Shown in pieces: positions 33,541 to 44,685 of a stretch of 64,000 bases of DNA; within the stretch, counting starts at the first letter, position 1, and the number at the start of each line of letters is the position of its first letter. The notes under the pieces were generated by a model. The model ran no database searches and was not told the origin of the DNA. It saw only the letters and a list, made by a program, of their open reading frames with translations. Source of the stretch: Podocnemis expansa (Eukaryota; Chordata; Testudines; Podocnemididae); contig ML681963.1 of assembly GCA_007922195.1 (NCBI GenBank), positions 141,856,404 through 141,920,403 on the forward strand. The letters run 5' to 3'. Position numbers and translations under genes: made by a program.

Positions 33541-34300
33541 GTATGCTAACAGCATAATGTAGGTGGCGATGATGTTTCACTTCTGTATTTCTGTGTGGTC
33601 CTATGATGATATTTTGTTGCAGTATGATAGGGTTGTTCCACTGCTATGTCCAGGGCTGGCCCGAGGGCTTCTGGTGCCCTAGGTAAACTGTGACTTTTGC
33701 ACCCCCATCAGAAGTGATGCTTTCATTTGTAAGAGATAACATTTATATACATATATATTTTTTTAAATAGAGAAAAAAAATCACTTCCATCTAATATGGC
33801 CTCTTATAGCCTGGCAGTCTGGGTGACCACCTAGTTCACCTATACTGTATAGCTGGGCTGACCCTTGCTATATCATTATGTAGCATTATGTTGCTGTTTC
33901 AACACAGTGGTGGTATTTCAGCACTAGGTGGCAGCACTGGTGTTTTTCCACTCCATATCCTTGCTGCATTAGACAGCTATTTCAATGTGATGCAATGATA
34001 ATCTTTCACCGCCAGGACTTTGTGCCACATTATAAAGTGCTGGAGACATCTTAATACACTGTTTCTGTGCTCACAAAGTTTCAGCACAATATGATGGTGA
34101 TATTTCGTCATCCCATTGCTGTGCTTAAAGTATCACAATGGTGTATCACTGCAGCATAGTAAAGATAGCTCATTGCATTATCATGGTGCTGCATCACCCT
34201 GATCATTTAATGTAAGGTGACGGTAATGTGTCTAGCCTTCATGTTCTCATGCTGCGTCCCAATGGTATTTCAGTCCAATGTTTTATTGCCACACCCCTGA
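33540..34300 (+). repeat. Degenerate tandem repeat, block 1
   Basis: Phrases such as TTTCAGCACAATATGATGG, GATATTTCGTCATCCCATTG and CTGCATCACCCTGATC recur at intervals of roughly 60-65 bp with heavy divergence. A hAT at 33651-33866 interrupts it. The same repeat resumes at about 35740. Confidence 0.6.
33651..33866. mobile_element. hAT-type element in the tandem repeat
   Basis: Ends are CAGGGCTGGCCCGAG and CTGGGCTGACCCT. The flanks are GCTATGTC and GCTATATC (7 of 8). AT-rich interior, non-coding. Confidence 0.7.
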
Positions 34301-34308
34301 ATCACATC

Positions 34309-35267
34309 TGTAAGCTCTTGGTGTCCTGGCTCGGCCTGGAGGGTGCCCCCTTTCAATCTCATCAGAGAGTTACCCAAATTGGAAGCCCCGGCCCCCAGGC
34401 AGCGTGGGCTTCCCCAAAGTCTATGAGCCCCGGCCTGGGACGAACACTGCTGGTGCCTTTTAACAGTGCAAGCATGGCAGTTGGTCTCTCGGGTGGTAAG
34501 GGTAGGAAAGAGGGTGGGGAGGGGTACGCAGGCCCACCCGCTCCACCGCGTACCAGTCCAGGGCCCTACTGGTGACCATAAATAGAGTCACTGAGCCAGC
34601 AGGGTTCCAATCGCAACACGCTGGTGCAGGGGGATGTGCAACCCACTGTTCTCCCTGGGCTGCTTCCTCCCACTCTGGGGTTTTGAATACCTAGTTCCAA
34701 AGGGGGTAGCACGCCTCAGTATCCCCTTCGTAGATTGCCTGTGGGATCCCGCTGAACCCCCCTGCGTCCATGGGTGGTAGTTGCAGGTACACCTCAGGCT
34801 CCTCGGCAAGGAGTAACTCCTCTAGGTCCTGAGGTCCACACACCGCTCCTCTAGATCACAAGGGCTATAGATCACGGGATCATCGGCATCCCTGGGTTCC
34901 TGATCCATCTCCAGGCAGGATTGCTGCTCCTGGGATTGGCGGGCTTTGAAGTGCCCTCCCCAGTCTACAGCCCCAGGGTTCCCTTCCCAGTCACTTGGCC
35001 CGGGGAGACTGGGCAGACTGTGAGGGAGGGAGGGAGGGAGGCTGGGCTGGGCCGGGCCTCCTCTGGCCTGCTCCCTCCAGGCAGGTATGTCCTTCCCCTT
35101 TGCAAGCTCAGCCCCAACTGAGCTCCAGCCTGGGCATTTATACTGCCTCTTCATGCCGTGCTTCCAGGGCCTAGGTCTTGCAGTTACCGAGTCTGGCCAG
35201 GGAGGGCGTTTGGGGCATTCCCCAAGTCTGGGCTCAGAGGATGGCCGCAGCTCCTTGCTACAACACT
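34309..35267 (-). mobile_element. GC-rich insert, possible solo LTR or retroelement piece
   Basis: On the minus strand it would begin TGTTGTAGCAAGGAGCTG and end GAGCTTACA, the TG...CA form of an LTR. A TATAAAT occurs at 35142-35136. Past it, a minus frame contains MDQEPRDADDP, then (after a shift) LEELLLAEEPEVYLQLPP, ending near 34700. This acidic text reads like coding sequence, but I cannot name the protein. No matching TSD was found, so the boundaries are tentative. It lies within the degenerate tandem repeat. Confidence 0.35.
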
Positions 35268-35269
35268 GT

Positions 35270-35735
35270 GGAATCATAGAAACTGGAAGGCACCATGAAA
35301 GGTCCTTGAGTGCAGTCCCCTGCACTCATGGCAGGACCAAGTACCCTCTTAAACCATCCCTGACAGCTGTTTGTCTAACCTGCTCTTAAAAACTTCCAGT
35401 GATGGAGATTCCACAACCTGCCTAGGCAACTTATTCCAGTGGTAAATTACCCTGTGATTTAGGAATCTTTTTCTGATGTCCAATCTAAACTGACCTTGCT
35501 GTAATTAACATCCATTGCTACTTGTCTTATCATTGGCAGTTAAGATGAACAATTTTTCTTCCTCTTCCTTGTAACAACCTTTTAGGTACTTGACAACTGT
35601 TATCATGTCATCCACCCCCCCCGTCTCCCCTTTTCCAGACTAAACAAACCCAGTTTGCTCAATCGTCCCTCATAAGTCTTGTGCTTGAGAGCTTTAATCA
35701 TTCATATTGCTCTTCTTTGGACTTTCTTTTTCTTA
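35270..35735 (-). mobile_element. CR1 3' fragment, minus strand
   Basis: GGAATCATAGAAACTGGAAGG starts the 3' end, followed by GCACTCATGGCAGGACCAAG and the C-terminal ORF2 region with stops and frameshifts. It is closely related to the copy at 7114. 5' truncated. Confidence 0.85.
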
Positions 35736-37080
35736 ATAATCATATTTCAGTGCAATGCAAGGATGATGTGTCATTATCCCATCATTGTACCACGTAGTGT
35801 TGATATTTCAACACAAGGCAATGGTGGTGTTTTACCATCACTTCACCATGCTACACCCTGATGGGGTTTCAGCGTAATGCAGTAATGATGATGGGTCACC
35901 TCCAAGTTGTAGCACTGCATCATAGTATTTGGCACAAAACAATGGTAATGGCGATCCCTTCACCCCGTGTCAAGCTGTATCATGCTGTTTCAGCATAATG
36001 TGATGGTGTACTGTGTTGTTACACAGCATCACAATGTTTTTTCTGTGCAAGGTCATAGTGACGTTCCATGTATAGCTGCTATATTGACATGCCACTTCAT
36101 GGTGTTTCAGCAAACTGTGTTGGCAATGTTTCATTGTCAAATTGTTATGAAGTTTTAGTGAAAGTGACAGTGACGATGTTGCAGTGCCATGTCAGTACCT
36201 CACAGTGCTATTTAAATACAGGGTGATAGCAGTTTTTTTACCCACGTATTGTCATGCTGCATTCTAGTGAGTTCAAGCACTATGTCATAATGATGTACTA
36301 CAACAGTGTTCTGTTGCAATGCTACCTTGGAGCGGGATGGTGGTATTTCATTGCTGATGCTTCCCTATAAAGCAGTGCCTTAGTGTGGCTCACTGGTGTC
36401 TCTCTGTGTGTGGTCTTTGAAAAGGGCTGTCTCGGAGCAACAGGGAGCCACTGTAAATTGAGACATCTTGTGGTAGAAGAGTAGTGTCTCAGCAAGGGGC
36501 AGAAGCATGTCAGAGCTAGGCAGTGGTGTCTTGGAATTCCATGGGAGTGTTCTTGTGTAGCAAAATGGACATTTTGGTATGTGGCAGATAGGAGAGAGTT
36601 TGGAACAGAGGCATCACACACACAGTGGGAGTGTTTCACTATGGTGGCTGCTCTGTGATGATTAATGTTGCTGGGTGAGGCTATCTCAATGTGAGGGAAT
36701 GCCAATGGTGTTTTAGCAAGGATTGAGAATGTCTCTGCACAGCATGGTGGTGTGTGGGGCAAAGCAATGGCCATTTTGGCACAGGGTGGAATGTCAAAAT
36801 ACTGCATTTAAGAACATTGTTGTCTCTGGGCAGGTATGTCTTGAGATGGAGGAAGGCTTTCAGTGCAATGGTATCTCAGCACTGTGGCATTTTGACAGGG
36901 GATGTTGCTGTCTCAGTGCAATAACACACTTGCACAGAGGTCATTTTGGTGAAGCATACTGGTGCCTGAGCATGGAAGTTGTTTTGGCGGGGGTGCGCTT
37001 TGGTGTGGGGACAGTGGCTGTTTTGACACTGGGAGCATTTTGGTGCAGTGCGATGACATCTGGGTGAGGTAGCGAGGTCC
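35736..37080 (+). repeat. Degenerate tandem repeat, block 2
   Basis: This continues the 33540-34300 repeat: ATTTCAGTGCAATGCAAGG, ATTTCAACACAAGGCAATGG, GTTTCAGCGTAATGCAG, GTTTCAGCATAATGTGATGG and TTTGGCACAGGGTGGAATG recur. Units become more GT-rich after about 36350. Open frames inside are not supported as genes. Confidence 0.6.
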
Positions 37081-37234
37081 CTATAAAGTATCAGGTCTGG
37101 TCTGCAGTGCCGCCAACTGCCAATCAGTGAAAATTGCCAAATGGCCCTTCAAATGTTGCTAGATATTATAAAAAAATTGCTGAACTCCAGCCACCTCATA
37201 TCATCAGTGTGTGGAATCTGGGTGATTGTTTTCT

Positions 37235-37395
37235 TTTGAAGCGTAGCCTTGTTAGTCTGTATACAGCAAAAACAATGAAAGTCCTGTGGCACCTTAAAAA
37301 CTAACAAATTTCTGACAAAATGGATTGCAACCCACAAAAGCTTATGCCCAAAGAAATTTGTTAGTCTTTAAAGTGCTATAGAGCTTTCCTTTTTC
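37235..37395. repeat. Penelope-type terminal arm pair
   Basis: GTAGCCTTGTTAGTCTGTAT, GTCCTGTGGCACCTTAAAAA and an opposed AAATTTGTTAGTCTTTAAAG mark two inverted family ends. The subfamily differs from the 10214 copy. Non-coding. Confidence 0.6.
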
Positions 37396-37754
37396 TTTTG
37401 CTTGCTGATGGATTGTCACCCTATGGTATAAAACTGCCATGTTTTGTTCAAAGCTTGAATATTATGGGCTCTAGAATTGTTACAGCTGTCTAAACACCTA
37501 CTTTCCAAATGATTGTGGCCGAATTAAAGTATTAAGTTTCACGTGATCTTTAAAGAACATGAATATTAAATACAGTGTAACCCTTCTGCCAGGGCGGGCT
37601 GGTAGGACAAGGGCTGGGTTCTATATCTAGGGTTTCCCAATAGTGTAACACCACCAGCAGGCTTGAGACCCCACTCAGATTTCTGGGGAATCCTGCACTG
37701 GTCCCTGGGTACCCCAAAGGGTAAGGCTTCCCCACTCGCAAGCACGAGTCTGAG

Positions 37755-37885
37755 TCTTCGAAGCATCTGATGAAGTGGGATTTTCTCCCATGAAAGCTCG
37801 TGCGAAAAAAAATTCTGTTAGTCTTTAAGTGCCACACGACTCCTTGTTTTTTTTGCTGGACTAGACTAACATGGAGATACCTTTG
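37755..37885 (-). repeat. Penelope-type single terminal arm
   Basis: AGCATCTGATGAAGTGGGAT and TTCTCCCATGAAAGCTCGTG are followed by GTTAGTCTTTAAGTGCCAC and the CTAGACTAACATGG tail. It has the hammerhead-like hairpin with one mismatch at the stem base. Confidence 0.75.
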
Positions 37886-38116
37886 GAAATTGTAATTAAC
37901 AGAACTTTTAACAGTAGTAAAACAAAATGCAAAAGGACAAATAACAGAGATCAGCACTAATCTAGAAAAATTAGTATAGAGCGAAGTTCCCAACAACCCA
38001 CACCGCATAACAGAACATACAAACTTAATGGCAAAACTAGCACTGATCTGGAAAATCAGTACTAACAAGGCTCCTAACCAACCCTAGGGTGCATAGGGAG
38101 TGTCTTTCACGCCCAT

Positions 38117-38322
38117 TGTCCACCGGCTCTGCCCACCAGTCCCTCACGTCACCCAGCTCACCACTGGCTGCTGGATCTGCCCACTGTCCACCAGCTCCAC
38201 CCACCAATCACTCGCACCGCCCGGCTCGCCGCTTTCACCGTCCATCAGCTCCACCCTCCGGTCACTCACACTGCCCAGCTTGCTGCTGGCTGCTCTCACC
38301 ATCTGCTAGCTCTGCCCTCAGG
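38117..38322 (+). repeat. GC-rich minisatellite, unit about 54-68 bp
   Basis: TGTCCACCGGCTCTGCCCACC, TGTCCACCAGCTCCACCCACC and CGTCCATCAGCTCCACCCTCC start three successive units, each followed by CACTC..CACC and a CTGCTGGCT spacer. A partial fourth unit follows. Confidence 0.7.
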
Positions 38323-39085
38323 TAATCTCCGCTCAGAGAGAGAAATTTCTTTCTAGTGATTTTTGGTCAGAGAGAGAGAGTTTGCTTCTCTTCCTGGAGA
38401 TTCCAGCTCTTAAGTAGCTGGAAACAGCTCTCTCTAGCAAAATGACAAAGGTCTCACAGGAAGCTTAGCTATAACTATCAAAAGACAGGAAAAGCAATAG
38501 AGGGAAATAACAAAATAACTTCAGACCTCCACCCCGTCTCTTTTTTTCATTCTTGCAGGCTGAAAAAAGCAGTCGCCTTTCCTACAAGCCTCTTCTTAAC
38601 TAAGGGTAGTTTTTACCCTTTAACTAATTTGGATAGATTTGAAACAGGGTAGCAATTTACAAAAAGACAGTATTTTATATTTCCCTTTAGTAGAATTACA
38701 GATATTGACAGGTTTGTGATCAGATTAACCTCAAATACCATTACCCACTATGCACCCAGTATGCTAATCAGCCAATTGTGCTCTTTGTATTCATGCTAAT
38801 ACAGAACCCATGCAGATTAGTTGACACCCCCCCCCCCAGAAGCTATTAAGCACAGCTTCTAAGCCTGCCTTACAACAGTAAATGTTTAACAACAGGTATA
38901 TGATGATAATATATTTTTCAAAGTGGAGAGGGCTTTTTAATTCAGGTGTTTCCACATGACATGTTCAAAACTGAATAGATTATGGAAAAATGTTATAATT
39001 CTTGCTTTTTACATTTGTAGGATGAACATAGCATATATGTAGTTACGGCTAAGGTATTGTATAATAAACCAAGAGTTAAGACTTA
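38323..39085. other. Intergenic, nothing recognised
   Basis: Contains a run of 11 C at 38827-38837. No exon or family was recognised. Confidence 0.35.
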
Positions 39086-40344
39086 GGCCTGGTCTACATT
39101 ACAATTAGGTCAATTTAAGGCAGCTTATGTTGACCTTATTAGCTCAGGGTCTACAGTGCAACAGCCTTCCCCCTCCCCCATAAGTGCCCTGCTACACCAA
39201 TATAACACCATCTCTAGGAGAGGTGGAAGGCTTTATGTCAATATATTTAGGGTGATGCAGGGTCTGCGTAGATATTGTGGGGTTTTTTTTGTTGTTGTTT
39301 TTTTTTTAATAGCAGCTGCTGTCAATTTCCTGGCAGGAACTGTTAAGAAAGCTCCTTTTCCACATTCCTATGGAGAACTGTGTAAGTAGACCCTTCTCCA
39401 GGCTGGAATCCAGGGGAAGAAGTCCAGGCGGCCCTCTGCTGGCTCCCTGCCTTGTTCATTTCACAGGTTGGTGAGCTGTAAAACTGACAGTGATGCCTGG
39501 TTCTCAGCGGGGTGTGGCCAAGCAGCAACGGCAGCTGGACACTGCTCCCCTGGGGAAAGCAGAGGCAGAACAGGGACCACAGGGTCCCCGTGCCTCCCAC
39601 ACTGGTGGCCCTCCCACCTGGCCCCAGCCTAGGGCCCTGGTACAGGTGGCCGAGCACTGTGGGGACAGGGTGGTGGTAGAAGGAGGTCCTGGTGCCTGAG
39701 GCTGGCCACAGCCTCCTCTGACTGGTTGGCCCCCTCAGTGGGTCACTGGGCTGACTAGAACGTGCATTGAGGCTTTGGGCCATGCTGGAGGCCATACTGT
39801 ATGCTTCAGCTGGCCTTGCCACCCCTGTGGACTGACCACCCAGGCTGCAGTGTGCCTGTTCTGCCCCGGGGATGGACTGGCTGGCCCAGGGGTGGGGCAG
39901 GAGTGACAAGCCCAGCCTTTAGGCTGTCCCACCCTATCCCTGGGGATGGATTGGCCAGCTTAGTGGCAGGGTGGGAGTACGGAGCCTGGCCTCTGACCTG
40001 GTCCACCCCCCACAGTGCCAGCAGTGTGGAGGGCTCCCACAACGTGGTGGGCCTGGACCATGTTGGCCTGTGTGGTAATCTGCCCCAGGGGCAAGAATCT
40101 TTGAGCAGTTTCTCCTAGATCCTGGAACGAGAAATGTGAGGGAGCCCACCAGAGCAGGTATCTGTCAGTGGGACTGATGGATTGGATTCTCATCTTCCCA
40201 CACCTCCCTTCTTAGGTTGTTGGATGTGCTCTTGGTCAGGATGTGCACTAACAGCCTAAGGAAGCTAGTGTAGACATTAACCACCACAGTAGATGAAAGT
40301 CAGTCTACTAAAAATTGCTTTCCATTTCTAGTATAGACATACTC
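39086..40344. mobile_element. Non-autonomous DNA transposon, TTA TSD
   Basis: The left end GGCCTGGTCTACATTAC and right end CTAGTATAGACATACTC are imperfect inverted termini flanked by TTA (39083-39085 and 40345-40347). The interior is GC-rich (39380-40130) with overlapping frames on both strands and no recognisable protein. A TTA target is typical of PIF/Harbinger elements. Confidence 0.6.
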
Positions 40345-40673
40345 TTAGTATATTAAACATAATTTTGAAAATTCTCCAGGTGTTAAAAAAGGAGTGTGTT
40401 GTTCTGGGAGGATGTCGGACTATGTAAGAAAATACTTGGTCATTCACTTTAAAAATGTGTTAAAATCATCAGCTGTCAAATTTTGCTTCAGATGTTTTAA
40501 TAATTCAGACTCACTCAATTACAGTGTGGAAAAAGTAAGGAAGACCAGATTTACTCCAGCCAAAAAGACCCTGTAAAAATCTCACACTCACGCACACCTC
40601 AGTACATACATGCACCCATATCACAGCGCACACACACAAACATTCCTCATAGTACACACACGGATGCACACAT

Positions 40674-40872
40674 CAGTGTTTCCCAACCAGTGTGCTATGG
40701 CACACACGTGTGCCATCAGGTGTGCCACAAATTCTTTTGAAAAACAATTTAGAGAGCTCTGGATTGGCTCATGAATATTCATGCATTCATTTGCAAGCTG
40801 TATGGTGGTATGCCTCAAATCAATTAAAGGTAGCAAGGTGTGCCAGGGCAGAGAAAATGTTGGGAACCACTG
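40674..40872. mobile_element. hAT-type element, 199 bp
   Basis: Ends are CAGTGTTTCCCAACC and GTTGGGAACCACTG. The flanks are GCACACAT (40666-40673) and GCATACAT (40873-40880), 7 of 8. Non-coding. Confidence 0.88.
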
Positions 40873-40881
40873 GCATACATC

Positions 40882-41629
40882 CAGTGCTGGATTTCCCATT
40901 AGGCACTGTAGGCACAGTGCCTAGAGCCTACGAAATTTTTAGGGCCTGCAAAGGAGAGAAAAAAATTAAAAAAGCAGAAAAAAAATAAGGAAAAATAAAG
41001 AAAATCAAGTGGTTTAGCATTAGAATAGTTTATAGCAGGTGTGGCCAAACCAAACCGTGGCTCGGGAGTCACATGGCTCTTGAATGAAAAATTGTGTCTC
41101 GTGGAAGAAAGTTGACAAATCAGTTTAGGAAAGCAGCCCCAGCCTAGGAGTTTAGGAGGGGGGTCAGGACTGTGGGGAGAAGAACAGCATGGTCGGTGAT
41201 GGGGGGAGGGGCGGGAGAAGTGCAGCACGGTCAGGATTTTAAAAAACTTGGCACTGGCCTGCAGTCTTCTACGTTGAGCAGCAGCTAAGTTTTTACTGGC
41301 TCGGCCTCATTTTCATGGTAACCTTAAGTAATTATTAGATTTGACATTAGTAGGATTGATATTTGCCCTCTTTTTATGATAAAATTAAAGTGTGCAATTA
41401 ATTTTAAACTTAGTAATTTTGGTGTAGGTAAAAGCATATGGCCATATGTCTCAGTGTGGCTCTCAAAGGTTTAATGATCAACTTGTGTGGCTCTTGAGTT
41501 CCATAAGCTTGGCCACCCCTGCTTTAGTGTGCATCATCTCAAGTGACGTAATCCAATTGGCATTGACCCCTTTTTGCACATTTTGGAGTGAAAGTTCCTA
41601 GGGCCTGCGAACACCAAAATGTGGCCCTG
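40882..41629. mobile_element. hAT-type element with another hAT nested in it
   Basis: Ends are CAGTGCTGGATTTCC and AATGTGGCCCTG. CATACATC flanks both sides exactly (40874-40881 and 41630-41637). The left duplication overlaps that of the preceding hAT. The nested element is at 41036-41521. Non-coding. Confidence 0.88.
41036..41521. mobile_element. hAT-type element nested in a hAT
   Basis: Ends are CAGGTGTGGCCAAAC and CTTGGCCACCCCTG. The flanks GTTTATAG and CTTTAGTG match only 5 of 8, so it is older or the ends have drifted. Non-coding. Confidence 0.75.
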
Positions 41630-41637
41630 CATACATC

Positions 41638-41860
41638 ACAGGACATGCCTATAGACCACAAAACACGCCAATGTCACAGCACACAAGCGAACCATCCTCA
41701 CAGTACAGGAGCATCCACCACCTGTGTGACCATCTCACAGCGCACGCACACACACAGTGTTCCCGGCCCTACACACCAGCGTACGTCACAAAGACAGGCG
41801 CGCACGTGTCAAAGCACACACACCTCCTGACATCACAAGCCCCCCCCGACACTCCTCAGA
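41638..41860 (+). repeat. CA-rich low-complexity tract
   Basis: CACAGCACACAAGC, CAGCGCACGCACACACACAG and similar motifs continue the tract at 40580-40673. The two hAT insertions (40674-40872 and 40882-41629) split one original CA-rich stretch. Confidence 0.7.
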
Positions 41861-41879
41861 GCAGCTGGGCGCACGCACG

Positions 41880-42780
41880 TCACGCAGTACACACGTCCAC
41901 CCCCCCGTGCATGCGTGCAGCAGACAATCGTTTCACGGACTGGCTGCAGCTACACGGACACGTCTGGCCCGCACCACACACGGCTCACGAGATCGTCTCC
42001 TGAATGAGGAAGTCGCCAGCTTCCAGCCAGCCACACCACCACTCACTGGGCGGCAGCCCAGCCGCGCAGCCGCCACGCGCCCTGCTCGGCCAGCGGCGCA
42101 CGGCTAATGGCGCAGCGCCTCCTGCTGGGGCAGCGCGCGCGCGCGCCGGTGGCGGAAATGCGTTTCTTGTGGCACAGGCGCAGTCCAGCCGTGCGAGAGC
42201 CATGTCGCGCGCGCGCGCTCATTGTCCCAGCCGTGGGATATGCGCGTGCGCCGAACTAGAGACTCCGCGCCCCGCCCCCACGCGCGGCACGCCAATGGGT
42301 GGAGGGGGTGAGGAGAGCGGCCAGCCGCGCATGCGCATCGGCGCACAGGAACGTCGCGGCGCGCCGCCGGCAGCGTGCGCAAGGCAGGCGCCCGAGGACG
42401 GTTGGCGCATGCGTGTTACGTATAGCGGATTGGCCTTTGGGAGCAGCCAGAAGGGGGTGGGACGTAAAGCGTGCGGGCAGAAAGCCGTTGTCTGGCGCAT
42501 GCGCAGTGTTGAGAGAGGGGGCGGGGCTGGCGTTTAGCTGACGCCGCCGGAGCCTCAGGCAGCCGGTCGGTTTCGGGCAGCGGCGGCCTGGTCCGGCGGA
42601 GGGAGGGTCCCCGCCATGGCCACCACGGTCAGCACCCAGCGGGGCTCGGTGAGTGGCCGCTGTCACGGGTGGGGCGGGCTGTGGGGGAGGGCAGGGTGGC
42701 TCCCCATGCTCCGGGCCTAGGCGTGGCTCTCTGGTGGGGGTGGGCCCCCGTCCCCGCTCGCCATGGGGCCAGGGTGGCCC
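41880..42780 (+). promoter_or_regulatory. TOLLIP: CpG island and promoter of TOLLIP
   Basis: CpG density is far higher than elsewhere in the window. Three NRF1-type palindromes occur: GCGCATGCGC at 42327-42336, GCGCATGCGT at 42405-42414 and GCGCATGCGC at 42495-42504. A GC box (GGGGGCGGGGCTGG) lies at 42517-42530, about 90 bp before the start codon. There is no TATA box near the start, consistent with a housekeeping CpG promoter. Frames called on either strand here are GC artefacts. The exact transcription start is unknown, probably between the GC box and 42600. Confidence 0.85.
42616..42648 (+). CDS. TOLLIP: TOLLIP coding exon 1
   Basis: TOLLIP is a cytosolic and endosomal adaptor. It dampens IL-1/Toll-like receptor signalling by binding IRAK1, and works with Tom1 and ubiquitin in endosomal sorting and selective autophagy. 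This exon encodes the first 11 residues (MATTVSTQRGS). The ATG sits in a strong Kozak context (G at -3 and +4) and is followed after 33 bases by the donor GTGAGT at 42649. The reading phase is 0 and joins exactly to exon 2 at 59076. From memory the human protein has Pro instead of Ser at residue 11, directly at the splice junction. This stretch belongs to the Tom1-binding N-terminal region. Too short for an open-frame scan, it is recognised by sequence and by the matching donor. Confidence 0.95.
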
Positions 42781-42924
42781 TTCCTCCTCCCTAGTGGTGG
42801 GGCTGGGGGCAGCTGCCCCCATGAGTTGTGTGATGATGGGACGGGCCGGTTCATGGCCGTGTCTAAAGGTCACCCCAGGTTCAGCCTCGTCCTGGCTGGC
42901 TGCGGGGGTGGCACGTTGGAATGG

Positions 42925-43090
42925 CTAGTTCCCAAAGGAGCAGCCGTGTTAGTCTAGTCCAGCAAAAACAAACAAAAGGGGAGTCCTGTGGCACTTAGAC
43001 TAACAGATTTATTTTCTGCATGAGCTTTCGTGGGAGAAAATCCTGCTTTGTCCGACGCTTCGAAGACAGGGGAGCTTGGAACGGGCTGCG
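42925..43090 (-). repeat. Penelope-type end in TOLLIP intron 1
   Basis: It reads CCCAAAGGAGCAGCCGTGTT, then GGGGAGTCCTGTGGCACTTA, then TGAGCTTTCGTGGGAGAAAA. It is a single family end that lacks coding sequence. Confidence 0.75.
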
Positions 43091-43247
43091 GCTGCCGGCA
43101 GGCTACCCTCTTGTCCCCTGGTCCTTCTTGCCGCTGGTCCTTCTTCGGTATGGCTGACTAGCCACGTACCCCGCTCCAGCCAGGGCGGGAGAGACTCGCC
43201 TCTGAAATTGTGTTTTTCAGGGAGGGTTTGAGGCTCCTTGCGAGCCC

Positions 43248-43380
43248 AGTTCCAAAGGAGCAACCATGTTAGTCTGGGTCAGGAGAACAAACAAGGAGTC
43301 CGGTGGTACTTTTAAAGACTAATAAATTTATTTGTTTCATAAGCTTTCCTGGGAGAAAATCCAACTTTGTCAGATGTCTG
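43248..43380 (-). repeat. Penelope-type end, second copy
   Basis: TTCCAAAGGAGCAACCATGTT leads into AACAAGGAGTCCGGTGGTAC and AGCTTTCCTGGGAGAAAATCC. It lies only 160 bp after the previous copy, in the same orientation, and is more diverged. Confidence 0.75.
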
Positions 43381-44556
43381 ATTTATGAAGCAAAGGAGGC
43401 AAAGTTCAGGCAGTACAATGAATCTGTGTAAGTGATGCTGTGAGGCAAGAAGACTGAGTCATGCCATTAAACTGCCTTTCTTCAGGAGCTCTAGCCACCT
43501 TTCTCGTCATCTGATGATGACACGCTTTGGGCATTTTCATAGTTCTTTCTTGAGAGGCTCACTTTCTGTTGGTGCTTTCAGAGTGTCTGCCTTTGTGGAT
43601 TTTAGTGATTGTCTTTTTCTGAGAACCAAAATCATTAAGTGAAGTCTTTTCAGTCTTCTGGCTTCTTTTGATTAAGGATCGACAGCACACCACCCCTTAT
43701 GATGCAATGCAATTGTATCTCCTTAGGTTACATTTGTTTTCTTACTGGCTGAAGGCGTCTCAGTCTGCTATTTTGAAATCTTCTTCCTGGAGCTCTTACA
43801 GACTAGGTTTTCGGTGTCAGGAGTTGAGAGTTAGGGAAAGATGGATTCATTCAGCTTTTTATTGTCACTTGATGGTATCACCAAGTAATTTTTTAAATGA
43901 CATGATCTTTTAAAGTTGACGGTGCACAAAGATGAAATTACAGTGTTGTTGCTTTCAGAACAGTAGGTGACAGCCTGCAATGGATTTTAGGAGAGATTTT
44001 TATAGTTTGTGATGCTGAAAAAAGGCTCAGTATTTTGCAAAAGCTTGTGTGATCTTACAAGAAAATGCTATCAATCTCTGGTTATAACTGAATTACATTG
44101 ATGTGGTAGCTTCAGAATATAAAACATGTTTAGTCACTTACTGATAATCTGGGTTTCATCTGTTAATCTTTATAGAAAGTACTTCATAGTTGCCTATGTT
44201 TTTGATAATTGTTTATATGCTAAATGTATAACATAGTATTTGTCTTCAGGATTTCAGATGATTTTCAGCAGCAACTGCTGATAACTGTCCAGGAAATTAT
44301 CAATAATTCCATGCTGTGTATTGATTTAGGATCCTCTGTACACATTCTTAACATGTTGTGATTTGCCTGATTTATGTAAAACTTTGTTCAGCAATCACTT
44401 TTTAATTGTAAATTAGAAAACATCTGTGCGTGCACATGCCTTCCTCCTCAGTTTTAACAGTTGGCATTTATCCCCTTGATCCTCATCTCTTTAAAACTAG
44501 TGACTGCAATATAAAATTAAATGGGTTGAGTTGAGTCCTAAGGGTGTCCTGCCTCT

Positions 44557-44685
44557 TGTTCCAAAGGGGTAGCCATGTTAGTCTCATTTTGTAAAACAAG
44601 GAGTTCTGTGGTACTTAGAGACTTACAGATGTATTTATTGCATGAGCTTTCATGGGAGAGAGTGCCACTTTTTCAGATGCTGTGT
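44557..44685 (-). repeat. Penelope-type end, third copy in intron 1
   Basis: TTCCAAAGGGGTAGCCATGTT, GGAGTTCTGTGGTACTTAGAG and GAGCTTTCATGGGAGAGAG. No coding sequence. A run of 14 C follows at 44757-44770. Confidence 0.75.

Noticed and set aside
35679..37067. Open frames including 161 codons on the minus strand
   Set aside because: They fall in the degenerate tandem repeat and show its repeated phrases, not a protein domain.
39343..40193. 188-codon minus frame and neighbours
   Set aside because: Interior of the TTA-flanked DNA element; composition effect, no domain, no conservation evidence.
41985..42873. Frames up to 205 codons across the CpG island, possible antisense gene
   Set aside because: High GC removes stop codons on both strands. 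A divergent non-coding transcript is possible, but nothing in the sequence demonstrates it.
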